Notes: a model not told the origin generated them from the letters alone. Positions 16,619 to 25,550 are shown, counted from the first letter of the stretch. The stretch: 30,043 nucleotides of DNA from CAYYAQ01 sp964469555 (GCA_964469555.1 CAYYAQ010000056.1:1-30043); one strand, 5' to 3'. Made by a program: numbers and translations.

Positions 16619-19468
16619 ATGCAGAAGACAGCAACATTGTCATCCATCGCGCGCGCCATCCTCGGCGGACTCTGTGCGGCGACCCTGCTCGCAGCGCCCA
16701 TTCTCGGTCAGGAGAAGGCGAAGGCTCTGCACTGCGGGAAGATCTACATCGGCAATGGTCAGGTGATGACCGATGTGTATCTCGTCGTCAAGAACGGCAA
16801 GGTCGACAGGCTGACCCGAACGCGCCCGAAGGACATGACGATCGTGGACGCGGGCGACAAGGTCGTCATGCCAGGCATCGTCGCCACAGACACGAACCTC
16901 ACGACGCCGCGGGACAGCGCCTACAACGTGACACCGGACTTCGTCGCCCTGGAAGGCTTCGACTTCCTCGGCAACTACAACCGACCGCTATCCGGTGGGG
17001 TCACGACCGTCTACATCTCTCCGGGCAGGCAGCGTTTCATCTCCGGTCAGGGTTCGGTCGTCAAGCTGTACGGCAAGGACATCGTCCGCCGGGTTCTGAA
17101 GGAGAGCGCGTGTCTGCGCCTCACGCTCGGCAAGGAAGCGAGCAACTCGCCGATGCTGTTCGAGCCGACGCCGCACCCGACCTCGGACGATCCGCTGATT
17201 CCGGCGCGCAAGCAGTTCCCCTCCGCCCGCATTTCACAATTGAACGAGCTTCGCCGGGTGTTCCGCATGGCGCAGGCCAAGGGTGCGAAGGTTCAGGGCA
17301 AGGGCGCGGCAGAGGAACGCTACGATGTCACGGCGCTGAAGAACGCCGCGTCCGGCAAGTTGATGCTCCGCATCGCCGCGAAGGAAGCTCCCGACATCCG
17401 CAACGCGATTCGTTTCGCGAAAGAACTCGGCGCGTCGCTAGTCCTCGAATCTCCGTACGAGATCCAGAAGACCCTCGCGATCCACGAAGGCGCGCCGCTC
17501 TCCGCAGTATTCCGACTGTCGGTGCGTCCGGGCCAGAGCAACACGGGTGGTGAGAACCGCCGCGACAAGTCTGCGCGCAACCTGCCGGAGAACGCGGTGT
17601 TCGCCGCGAAGAACGGCACGCGCATCGCCATCGCTCCAGACAACGACAACGACCTACAGGACTACCTGCTCATCGCCGGTCTCGCGATCCGTCTGGGCCT
17701 GACCGAGAAACAGGCACTCTCCGCCATCACCCTCGACGCCGCGAAGCTCCTCGGAGTCGACGCCCGCGTCGGTTCACTCGAGCCCGGCAAGGACGCGGAC
17801 TTCCTCGTCCTCAGCGGGGACCCGTTCGGCGTCGGCACGCTGGTCGAAGACACGTTCGTCGACGGCAATCACGCGTATCACCGCGAGAAGAGCTCCGAGG
17901 TACTGGTCGTCAAAGCCGGTCGGATCATCACGCTCGAGGGACAGACGATCGACAACGGCGTGATCACCGTGTCGGGTGGCAAGATCAAGGGCATCGGCAA
18001 GGACCCGACCATCCCGCCCGGCGCCCGCGTGATCGACCTCAGCAACAGCGTGATCGTCCCCGGGTTCGTCGACGCCTACTGCCATGCTGGACTGTCCGGT
18101 GACGGAACGGGCATCCCGACGGGCAAGGCATCGCACCGCCTGACCGAAGTCATCCAATACGACGACCCCGTGTTCAAGAAGCTCATCGAAGCTGGACTGA
18201 CCACGGTGTTCGTATCTGGTCGCGACTCCAGCCTGGTGTCCGGTCGCGTCGCCGCCGTGAAGACCGGCGCAACCGACAAGAAGGGAATGGTCCTGAAGGA
18301 CATCGCCGGGATCCGCTTCGTGCACGACAACATCACCCCGGGTTCGATCAAGTCCGTGGAGAGTCAGATCAACCGCGCGAAGGCGTACATCGCCAAGTGG
18401 AAGAAGTACGAAAAGGACCTCGCGAACTGGAAGTCCGGCAAGAAGAAGAACGTCGAGAAGAAGATCGAGCCAGTGAAGTCAGAGAAGCCAAAGGAGATGG
18501 ACAAGATCTCTGGCACGTGGGAAGTCCCGCCGCTCGAGGGCTTGGGCTTCCCCGTCGGGTTTCAGTTGGAGCTCAAGCTGAGCGATGACAACACCCTCAC
18601 GGGCACCGTGCAGATATCATTCCGCGGTCGTCTGATGGGCGGCAAGTCGCCGATTCAGGACGGCAAGTACGACAAGGGCGAGTTCTCCTTCTCCATGACC
18701 GGCGGGATCGGTGGCCAGACGTCGTTCAAGGGCAAGGTCGAAGACGACACGCTCGTCGGCACGGTTTCGATGCAAAGCCGCCGCGGCGCGCGAGAGGGCG
18801 AGTTCGTTGCGACACGCATGTCGGGCAAGCCGTCGGAACGCTCGAGTTCCGGCGACGGCAGCATCCGCCGCAGCAAGAAGCCGAAGGACGGACGACCGCA
18901 GAAGCCCTCGATCGACGACAACCTGGAGCCGATGAAGGCGCTTCTCGAGAAGAAGATCCCCGCGATCATCAACACGACCCGCGCACCCGCGATCACCGAG
19001 ATCGTCTCGTGGTTCGAGAAAAACAAGCTGCCCTACATCCTGCACGGCGCCAAGGACGCGGTCGACACGCCGGAGATCCTCGGCGACAGCAAGCCCGGCT
19101 TCCTGTTCACGCCCAACTTCCTCACCCGCAAAGGCAAGCGCGTCCGCAACAAGGCGGCGAATATCTCCGAGTCCGGGATCCCCGTCGGCCTCGTCTCCGG
19201 CGACACGGAGGGCTCACGATACCTGCCGCTCCACGCCGCTCTCGCGGTGCGCTACGGCATGGATCCGACCGAAGCGTTGAAGGCGATCACGCTCTACCCC
19301 GCGCGGATGTTCAAGCTCGACCATCGAATCGGCAGCCTGAAGCGCGGCAAGGACGCAGACTTCGTCGTGTTCTCCGGCAATCCACTCGAGATGACGAGCC
19401 GGGTGCAACTCGTGGTCGTCAACGGCAAGGTCGTCGTGGACAACAGACAAAAAGGAGAGAAGAAATGA
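16619..19468 (+). CDS. Tandem-fused double amidohydrolase-like pseudoenzyme with inserted beta domain, operon gene 5
   Basis: 949 residues starting at the ATG at 16619, with AGGGGGA 6 nt upstream and a signal peptide (AILGGLCAATLLAAPILGQ). Two complete amidohydrolase-like units are fused: domain A up to about residue 425 and domain B from about 430. Both end with the family signature (LEPGKDADFLVLSGDPF and LKRGKDADFVVFSGNPL). Domain A has PGIVATDTNLT in place of HxH, and domain B has PGFVDAYCHAG, keeping only the second His. Domain B carries a coiled-coil segment, then at about 631-738 a beta-rich domain (starting SGTWEVPPLEGLGFPVGF, then GKVEDDTLVGTV) resembling small lipocalin-like add-on barrels of secreted enzymes, then a Ser/Arg/Lys-rich linker. 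Both domains are predicted to be non-catalytic. Its stop overlaps the start of gene 6 by four bases (ATGA). Confidence 0.87.
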   Translation: MQKTATLSSIARAILGGLCAATLLAAPILGQEKAKALHCGKIYIGNGQVMTDVYLVVKNGKVDRLTRTRPKDMTIVDAGDKVVMPGIVATDTNLTTPRDSAYNVTPDFVALEGFDFLGNYNRPLSGGVTTVYISPGRQRFISGQGSVVKLYGKDIVRRVLKESACLRLTLGKEASNSPMLFEPTPHPTSDDPLIPARKQFPSARISQLNELRRVFRMAQAKGAKVQGKGAAEERYDVTALKNAASGKLMLRIAAKEAPDIRNAIRFAKELGASLVLESPYEIQKTLAIHEGAPLSAVFRLSVRPGQSNTGGENRRDKSARNLPENAVFAAKNGTRIAIAPDNDNDLQDYLLIAGLAIRLGLTEKQALSAITLDAAKLLGVDARVGSLEPGKDADFLVLSGDPFGVGTLVEDTFVDGNHAYHREKSSEVLVVKAGRIITLEGQTIDNGVITVSGGKIKGIGKDPTIPPGARVIDLSNSVIVPGFVDAYCHAGLSGDGTGIPTGKASHRLTEVIQYDDPVFKKLIEAGLTTVFVSGRDSSLVSGRVAAVKTGATDKKGMVLKDIAGIRFVHDNITPGSIKSVESQINRAKAYIAKWKKYEKDLANWKSGKKKNVEKKIEPVKSEKPKEMDKISGTWEVPPLEGLGFPVGFQLELKLSDDNTLTGTVQISFRGRLMGGKSPIQDGKYDKGEFSFSMTGGIGGQTSFKGKVEDDTLVGTVSMQSRRGAREGEFVATRMSGKPSERSSSGDGSIRRSKKPKDGRPQKPSIDDNLEPMKALLEKKIPAIINTTRAPAITEIVSWFEKNKLPYILHGAKDAVDTPEILGDSKPGFLFTPNFLTRKGKRVRNKAANISESGIPVGLVSGDTEGSRYLPLHAALAVRYGMDPTEALKAITLYPARMFKLDHRIGSLKRGKDADFVVFSGNPLEMTSRVQLVVVNGKVVVDNRQKGEKK

Positions 19469-20915
19469 GGCGCACACTGCCGCTCTTCTCCGGNNNNNNN
19501 NNNNNNNNNNNNNNNNNNNNNNNNNNNNNNNNNNNNNNNNNNNNNNNNNNNNNNNNNNNNNNNNNNNNNNNNNNNNNNNNNNNNNNNNNNNNNCCGGACT
19601 GCTGGTCTCTGGGCTGTTGGTCTCTGCGCTCGCCGGCCAGAAGAAGTCGATCGAGATCTACCGGCACGTGCCGAAGGAGTTCAAGATCGCGAAGTGGGGC
19701 CCAAAGAGCATTCCCAGCCCCAAGTACGTGTTCAAGGCGGCGAAGGTCATCATCGGGAATAGCGACCCCATCAATGCCGGCGTCGTCATCACGCAGAACA
19801 GCAAGATCCTGTGGGTCGGCAAAGAAGCCGACGCCAAGATCCCCGGCGACGCGGAGGTCTTCGACCTCGGTGACGCATGGATCGTCCCGGGGTTGGTCGA
19901 CCTGCACTGCCACATCATGGGAACCACCAGTCGGGACTTCAACGACACGGTGCACCCGACGAACGCCGAGCTGCGCACGCTCGACATGGTGACGACCCAT
20001 CACGCGTCCGCGCGGAAGGCCCTCGCCGGCGGCGTAACCACCGTGCTGTTCATCCCCGGTTCCGGTTCGAACATGGGCGGCTTCGGCACGCTGACCAAGA
20101 CCCACGGCACCGCCGAAGAAGCGCTCCTACGTTTCCCAGGCAGCCTGAAGATCGCCCAGGCCGGCAACCCGGAACGTCGTTCCGGCGACCTCGGCTACTC
20201 CCGCATGGGCATGAACGAAGGCCTGCGCCGCACACTTCGTGCAGGCCACACGTATTACCAGGCGTGGGAAGACTACGACGCGGACAAGGGCCCGAAGCCC
20301 GAAGTGCGCGCCGACCTCGAGTACCTGCGCGGCCTGTTCCGCCACGAGTACCCGGTCACGGTGCACACGCAGATCTACCAGGTCGTGCTCGAGACGCTGC
20401 GCGAACTGCGCGTCGAATTCGGCCTCTGGACCGTGATCGACCACGGCACCTTCGACGCGTATCGGCTGAGTGGCGAATCCCAGCGCGTCGGTGTCCCCGT
20501 GTGCAACGGCCCGCGGCAATACCACTTCGACCGCGACCAGAGCAAGTTCATCGGACTCGCCGCGGCGTGGTACGCTGGCGGACAGCACGGCTGGCGCGAG
20601 AAGGTGAAGGGCGTCGGTCGCGACGGCATCGCTGTCAACACCGACTCTCCCGTGGTCCCGGAAGAGCAACTCACGCTGCAGTGCGCGATGGCCGTCCGCC
20701 TCGGCCTGCCGTGGGACATCGGAATCCGCGCCATCACGATCAACCCGGCGACGTTCATCGGCGCCAGCCACCGCGTCGGCTCCATCGAAAGCGGCAAGGA
20801 CGCCGACCTCGGCATATGGAGCGGCGATCCACTCGACCCGAGCAACCACGTCAAGATGATGATCGTCAACGGTCACATCGCCTACAAACGCGACCCGAAG
20901 CGACCGCGGTTCTGA
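19465..20915 (+). CDS. Metal-dependent amidohydrolase (catalytically complete), operon gene 6, interrupted by an assembly gap
   Basis: It starts at the ATG at 19465 within ATGA, with AAGGAGAG 5 nt upstream (MRRTLPLFSG), and resumes after the 100-N gap inside the signal peptide (GLLVSGLLVSALAG). The two parts are not in the same frame across 100 N, as expected for a placeholder gap. The mature part is complete: PGLVDLHCHIMG with the HxH metal motif (19905-19913), a Lys in SLKIAQAGNPERR, later His residues in VTVHTQ and VIDHGTF, and the Asp in VNTDSPVVP. It should bind one or two divalent metals and hydrolyse an amide or related C-N bond outside the cytoplasm. The substrate is unknown. It is a close paralogue of gene 7 (shared HPxNxELRTLDxV and NPERRSGDLGxSRMG). 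One of only two intact enzymes in the operon. Confidence 0.9.
19494..19593. other. Assembly gap of 100 N
   Basis: A round 100-N gap, probably of placeholder size, inside the signal peptide of operon gene 6. The right flank begins with an imperfect direct repeat (CTGCTGGTCTCTG / CTGTTGGTCTCTG), which may have caused the break. Confidence 0.95.
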
Positions 20916-20928
20916 TCCATATCCATCC

Positions 20929-22146
20929 ATGAAGGTCGTTCTCCAGTCCGTCGCCTGCATGTGCGCGCTGCTTCCCGCAGCAAACGCGCAGCGCGACACC
21001 GACGCGTTCGCCGTGAAGGCCGCGCGTTTCCTCACCATCGACACGGATCCCGTGCACGACGGCGTGATGCTGGTGGAGAACGGAAAGATCACGGCGATCG
21101 GCGTGGACGTCGAGGTCCCGCAGGGCACGCGCGAACTGGACTTCGGCGACGCGACAATCTGTCCAGGATTCGTCGACCTCCATCACCACGTCAGCGGCAG
21201 CATGGGTGACATCAACGACATGGTGCACCCGATCAACGGAGAGTTGCGCACGCTCGACGTCGTGCGACCGAGCGAGAAGATGATCGAGGACACGGTGGCC
21301 GGCGGAGTCACCACCACGAACTTCATCCCTGGATCCGGGACGTTCCTCTCCGGATTCGGCGTACTCGTGAAGATGCGCCGCGGCGCCAAGCTCGAAGACC
21401 TCATCATCCGCAAGATCGGCTCGATGAAGGTCGCGCAGGGATTCAACCCCGAGCGCCGCTCCGGCGACCTCGGCCTTTCGCGAATGGGCTCACACCATTT
21501 GCTCTCGAAGGCGCTTCTGAAAGGGAAAGCCTACGCCAAGGCCTGGCGGGACTTCGAAGCGGGCAAGGGACCCAAGCCCGAGAAGAGGGCCGAACTCGAG
21601 CAGTTGCGCCTGGTGATGGATCACAAAGTCCCCGTCATCATCCACACTGCAGGCGCCCGCGACTGCATCGCGACGGCGCGCATGTTCCAGGACGTGTTCC
21701 AGGTTCGAATGATCCTGTCGCACGGCACGTTCGACGGTCACTGGGCAGCGAGCGCGCTCGCGAAGCGCAAGACTCCGGTCAACCTCGGCCCCCGGATGTA
21801 CAACTTCACCAAGGACGGGCGATTCCAGGGAATCTGCGAAGGCTACTACCGCGTCGGCTGCACGAATCTCTCGATCAACACCGACGCTCCCGTCATCCCG
21901 CCGGGCCAACTCCCTCTGCAAGCAGCGATGGCCGTGCGCCTCGGTCTGCCGTGGCGCGCCGCGCTCGAGGGGCTGACGCTCGTGCCCGCGAAACAGATCG
22001 GTCTCGGCGACCGGGTCGGTTCGCTGACCCCAGGCAAGGACGCGGACTTCATCGTGTGCGGCGGCGATCCGCTCGATCCACGGTTCCCGCCCCGACAAGT
22101 ATTCATCGAAGGCAAGCTCGTCTACCGAACAGGAGACGCCCAGTAA
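20929..22146 (+). CDS. Metal-dependent amidohydrolase (catalytically complete), operon gene 7
   Basis: 405 residues with a signal peptide (CMCALLPAANAQ). All ligands expected for the COG1228 amidohydrolase group are visible: PGFVDLHHHVSG with HxH (21181-21189), Lys in SMKVAQGFNPERR, His in VIIHTAG, His in ILSHGTFDGH and Asp in INTDAPVIP. The C-terminal PGKDADFIVCGGDPLDP completes the composite domain. It shares several long conserved blocks with gene 6, more than with any other member, which suggests a recent duplication or a heterodimeric pair. The predicted reaction is metal-dependent hydrolysis of an amide-type bond in the periplasm or outside the cell; the substrate is unknown. It starts 13 nt after gene 6 and its TAA overlaps the gene 8 ATG. 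Confidence 0.92.
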   Translation: MKVVLQSVACMCALLPAANAQRDTDAFAVKAARFLTIDTDPVHDGVMLVENGKITAIGVDVEVPQGTRELDFGDATICPGFVDLHHHVSGSMGDINDMVHPINGELRTLDVVRPSEKMIEDTVAGGVTTTNFIPGSGTFLSGFGVLVKMRRGAKLEDLIIRKIGSMKVAQGFNPERRSGDLGLSRMGSHHLLSKALLKGKAYAKAWRDFEAGKGPKPEKRAELEQLRLVMDHKVPVIIHTAGARDCIATARMFQDVFQVRMILSHGTFDGHWAASALAKRKTPVNLGPRMYNFTKDGRFQGICEGYYRVGCTNLSINTDAPVIPPGQLPLQAAMAVRLGLPWRAALEGLTLVPAKQIGLGDRVGSLTPGKDADFIVCGGDPLDPRFPPRQVFIEGKLVYRTGDAQ

Positions 22147-23585
22147 TGTCCATTCCCCAGAAGGCGAACCTCCGCCAAACGATCTTCACCGCGACCGTTG
22201 TCGCTCTTTCCGCATGCGCAAGCATCGCTCAGGGCAGCCGCCCGACCGCGATCACGCACGCTCGCATCGTCACGATGGAAGGCAAGACCATCGAGATGGG
22301 CACCGTCCTCATTCGCCATGGCAAGATCCAGACGGTCGGCGCCAACGTGAAGGTCCCACCCGGCGCCCGCATCATCGACGCGAAAGGCGGCACCGTGATG
22401 CCCGGACTCGTGAGTGCGTACTCGCGAGCCGGACTCTCCGGGGCGCGAAAAGCCACGACGACCATCACCATCGGTGGCCGCCGCCGCGGTCGTCGCCCGG
22501 TCGGCGGGGCGAGACGAAGCACGGGTCCTGGTCGCAACAGCGCGGCCACGAAGGTCGCACTCGCGATCTATCCGCGTCAGAAGGTGTTCCACGAGCTCCT
22601 TCAATCAGGGGTGACGACCATCGCACTCGCGCCGACCGGAACCGGTTTCCCAGGCCAGGGCGCACTGCTCGACCTGACCGGCAAGACCCGTGACAAGCTC
22701 GTCGTCGATGACACCGCGTTCCTCGCGGTGAACCCGTCCAACAACACCAAGACGAAGAAGCTCTTCAAGGAGACCTTCGAGAAGGCCAAGAAGCTGGTCG
22801 CGGAACGCAAGAAGCCGAAGACGCCCGTGAAGCCCGTGAAGAAGACTCCGGCAAAGACACCCGCGAAGAAGCCGACGGAGAAGAAGGGCACCGGAACGCC
22901 GCCCAAGCCCGTCCCCACTCCGCCCAAGCCCAAGCCCAAGCCGAGCGACGGTGGCAAGACCGGCGCCAAGGCGACGGCAAAGACACCGGCGAAAAAGCCT
23001 CCCGCGAAGAAGCGGAAGGACCCGAACATGGAGGTCCTCGCGGATCTACTCGAGGGCAAGCAACGGGCGTTCATCGGTCTCAGTTCCGCCACGGACGTGC
23101 TGCACTACATCGACGCTGTCGGCGACACGCGTTTCACCGCGACGATCCTGGCGACCAGCATGTCCCCGAATCGTGGCACGCTCGACCTCGTCCTCGACAA
23201 GGTCAAGAGTCTGAAAGCCGCGATCCTGATGAACCCGAAGCTGGCAACCAAGCCATACACCGACCACCTCACGAACCCAGCGGCGACGCTGCACAAGGCC
23301 GGGATCAAGATTGGCTTCATCGTCGGCGACAGCAAGCAGAACACGAAGACGCTCTTCACCAACCTGATCGACCTCGTGCGGCACGGCCTCGACCCGGACG
23401 TCGCGTTGAAAGCCGTCACGATCGTTCCCGCCGAGATGCTGGGCATCGCCAAGGACGTGGGATCGATCAAGGTAGGCAAGGACGCAAACCTCATACTCTT
23501 CGACGGCGATCCCCTCGACCCGATCACGACCCTCAAGAAGGTCTGGTACAAGGGTCAGGTCGTCGAGAAGGAGAAAGAACGATGA
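22146..23585 (+). CDS. Amidohydrolase-like pseudoenzyme with Lys/Pro-rich insert, operon gene 8
   Basis: 479 residues. The ATG at 22146 overlaps the previous stop (TAATG), with AGGAGA 9 nt upstream. The N-terminus is an export signal; it contains a lipobox-like LSAC at residues 21-24, so it may be a lipoprotein, although an ordinary cleavage after SIAQ is also possible. Family strands GTVLIRHGKIQTVGAN and QSGVTTIALAPTG are present. The metal motif reads PGLVSAYSRAG with no histidine. Residues about 202-295 form a histone-H1-like Lys/Pro/Ala-rich insert (for example KTPAKTPAKKPTEKK) at the site where gene 1 has its own. An Arg/Gly-rich loop (GGRRRGRRPVGGARR) follows the lost metal motif. Predicted non-catalytic and strongly basic. 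Confidence 0.85.
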   Translation: MSIPQKANLRQTIFTATVVALSACASIAQGSRPTAITHARIVTMEGKTIEMGTVLIRHGKIQTVGANVKVPPGARIIDAKGGTVMPGLVSAYSRAGLSGARKATTTITIGGRRRGRRPVGGARRSTGPGRNSAATKVALAIYPRQKVFHELLQSGVTTIALAPTGTGFPGQGALLDLTGKTRDKLVVDDTAFLAVNPSNNTKTKKLFKETFEKAKKLVAERKKPKTPVKPVKKTPAKTPAKKPTEKKGTGTPPKPVPTPPKPKPKPSDGGKTGAKATAKTPAKKPPAKKRKDPNMEVLADLLEGKQRAFIGLSSATDVLHYIDAVGDTRFTATILATSMSPNRGTLDLVLDKVKSLKAAILMNPKLATKPYTDHLTNPAATLHKAGIKIGFIVGDSKQNTKTLFTNLIDLVRHGLDPDVALKAVTIVPAEMLGIAKDVGSIKVGKDANLILFDGDPLDPITTLKKVWYKGQVVEKEKER

Positions 23586-25006
23586 ACATGCACAGACTCA
23601 TCGCCGTTGGACTCGTCGTCACATTCGTCGCGACCGAACTCACGTCGCAGCGACCACGTGGACGCCGGCCCCAGAGCGCACCGGCCACGAGCACGCCAGC
23701 GCCAACACCGAAAGCAACCGAGAGCAAAGACGTCAAGAACTGGATCGCCGTCACCGGCGGCACGGTCTACGTCGGCACCGGACAGGTCATCCACCGCGCC
23801 ACCGTCTTGATCGGCGACGACAAGATCAAGGAGGTCGGCCCCGGCATCGACATTCCGAAGGGCGCGAAGATCATCGACGCCAAGGGCAAGTACGTATCGC
23901 CCGGTTTCGTGATCGTGTCCGCCACCGGCATGGGATCCGGCAGCACGAGCGACAACCCAGCGGACTCCGTCAACCCGTTCGACCCACAGATGAAGATGGG
24001 TCTCGCCGTGGGCATCACGTCGTTCCTCTCGATGGGTCGTGCCGGCAGTTCAACGCCCAGCGGAACAAGCGCCGTGTTCAAGTGCGCATGGGGCGACGTG
24101 AAGGGCATGGTCCTGATGCACAACAACGTCTACAAGATGTCGGTGCCCCTGACGATGTCGCAGATGAAGTCATTCCGCGACCTCGTCAAGAAGGTCGAGG
24201 AGTACAAGAAGAAGAAGGACGAGTACGACAAGAAGGCAGCGACGTCCGCGCCGAGCGGTCGCACGGGACGGCCCTCCGGTAGTCGTCCGCCGAGCGACAG
24301 CAAGCCGCCGTCGGGTCGCCCTTCATCATCACGGTCGAGCAGTCGATCATCCAGCGCGCCGAAGCCGCCGAAGGGTGCCGAGAAGATCATCGAGATCATG
24401 GGCGGCAAGGCGAAGCTCTGGGTCGGCTGTCGCCAGGGTTTCGACAACGACCGCATCCGCCAGGCCTTGCAGATCGCGAGGCTGCTCGGCGTCGGCGTCG
24501 TGCTGCAGGATCCGACCACTGCGTGGTCCATTCCGGACGAAGTCGCCGCGACCGGTTCGATGGTCGTCCTGACTCCCCGGGAGAGCGTGACGGCGGACCC
24601 CGCCCGTCCCAACACCACCGGGTCCAACATCGCGATGGCGAAGATCCTCAGCGATGTCGGCGTCCCGGTCGCCGTGCATCCCCCGTCCGGGCGGTTCGGC
24701 GGCAGCGGGCTCGGTACCGGCGGCATCATGGGCCAGGACCTGAACACCCCACACGTCGACGCTGCATTCGCCGTCCGAGGTGGCATGGACAACCGTAAAG
24801 CACTGCGAACGATCACATTAGACGCCGCAAAGATGATGGGCGCCGAGCGCCGGATCGGCTCTCTCGAAGTCGGCAAGGACGCTGACGTCTTGATTCTCGA
24901 CGGCCAACCGCTGCACTATAGAACCTTCGTGGAAACGGCGATCGTGAACGGCAAGATCGTCTACGAGAAGGACAAGGAGCCGTTCTACAGACACATCAAG
25001 CGTTAG
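23582..25006 (+). CDS. Amidohydrolase-like pseudoenzyme with Ser/Pro-rich insert, operon gene 9
   Basis: 474 residues, starting in an ATGA overlap with AAGGAG 8 nt upstream. A signal peptide (LIAVGLVVTFVATELTSQ) and a Pro/Thr/Ala linker precede the domain. Strands ATVLIGDDKIKEVGPG and the C-terminal LEVGKDADVLILDGQPL mark the family. The metal motif reads PGFVIVSATGM with neither Asp nor His. Residues about 200-268 start with a coiled-coil-like run (VKKVEEYKKKKDEYDKK) and continue as a Ser/Pro/Arg-rich disordered segment. The Asp region is replaced by VAVHPPSGRFGG. Predicted non-catalytic. It is the last gene of the operon and is followed by a strong hairpin. Confidence 0.85.
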   Translation: MNMHRLIAVGLVVTFVATELTSQRPRGRRPQSAPATSTPAPTPKATESKDVKNWIAVTGGTVYVGTGQVIHRATVLIGDDKIKEVGPGIDIPKGAKIIDAKGKYVSPGFVIVSATGMGSGSTSDNPADSVNPFDPQMKMGLAVGITSFLSMGRAGSSTPSGTSAVFKCAWGDVKGMVLMHNNVYKMSVPLTMSQMKSFRDLVKKVEEYKKKKDEYDKKAATSAPSGRTGRPSGSRPPSDSKPPSGRPSSSRSSSRSSSAPKPPKGAEKIIEIMGGKAKLWVGCRQGFDNDRIRQALQIARLLGVGVVLQDPTTAWSIPDEVAATGSMVVLTPRESVTADPARPNTTGSNIAMAKILSDVGVPVAVHPPSGRFGGSGLGTGGIMGQDLNTPHVDAAFAVRGGMDNRKALRTITLDAAKMMGAERRIGSLEVGKDADVLILDGQPLHYRTFVETAIVNGKIVYEKDKEPFYRHIKR

Positions 25007-25025
25007 CCCGACGTACCCTCCTCTC

Positions 25026-25044
25026 GCTGGCCGCCATGGCCAGC
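25026..25044 (+). terminator. Hairpin after the amidohydrolase operon
   Basis: A perfect 7-bp stem GCTGGCC with loop gccat and arm GGCCAGC lies 20 nt after the stop of operon gene 9. No T-tract follows, so it is either a Rho-dependent or hairpin-only terminator, or a stabiliser of the mRNA 3' end. Confidence 0.45.
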
Positions 25045-25103
25045 AACCCGACCAGCAAGCCGGGCAGTCTCCTGTCAAACAACGCGGACTGCCACGACCT
25101 CCC

Positions 25104-25514
25104 ATGAGCCTAGAAGCGCAAAAGGAACTCGACGATTTCTTCCGGAGCATGCGCCAAGCGTGCAACTCCAGGGATATCAAGTCCTACCGATCCCACTTCT
25201 GGACCGACAAGCGATTCCTGCACCTGGATTCCGCGGGTCGCACGGACGAGGGATGGGGCTCATACGAGGAGGCGTTGGACCAGGACTTCCGGTACCTGGA
25301 CACGATCCGCATGGAACTCAAGGACATGAAGTTCCAGGTGTTCGACGACCAGTTCGCGATGGTCGCGGCGAACTACTCGATGACCCAGGTCGATCCTGAA
25401 GGTCGTGAGGTGACGCAGGAAGGACGAGCCTCGTTCTCCGTCGTGCGCATGCGCGACGACTGGAAGATCGTCGGCCAGCACTTCTCGACGCTGCAAGAGA
25501 ACGGCACCGCGTAG
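25104..25514 (+). CDS. SnoaL/DUF4440-like (NTF2-fold) protein
   Basis: A 136-residue cytoplasmic protein with the NTF2-like pattern: an N-terminal helix (ELDDFFRSMRQACNSRDI), the aromatic segment FWTDKRFLHLDSAGRTDEGW, and the C-terminal strands FSVVRMRDDWKIVGQHFS that end this family. The fold forms a cone-shaped pocket that can bind small ligands or act in dimerisation. No catalytic set is recognisable. It starts 97 nt after the operon end, beyond the hairpin, so it is probably transcribed separately, although read-through is possible. No signal peptide or strong ribosome binding site is seen. Confidence 0.8.
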   Translation: MSLEAQKELDDFFRSMRQACNSRDIKSYRSHFWTDKRFLHLDSAGRTDEGWGSYEEALDQDFRYLDTIRMELKDMKFQVFDDQFAMVAANYSMTQVDPEGREVTQEGRASFSVVRMRDDWKIVGQHFSTLQENGTA

Positions 25515-25550
25515 CGCGGACATCCGAACTCCCAGCGCGGCGACGGAGCG

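Noticed and set aside
11314..25006. Array of pseudoenzymes as simple pseudogenes
   Set aside because: All nine frames are open, with export signals, tight coupling, ribosome binding sites and conserved fold signatures. Decay would have introduced stops or frameshifts, as seen elsewhere in this window.
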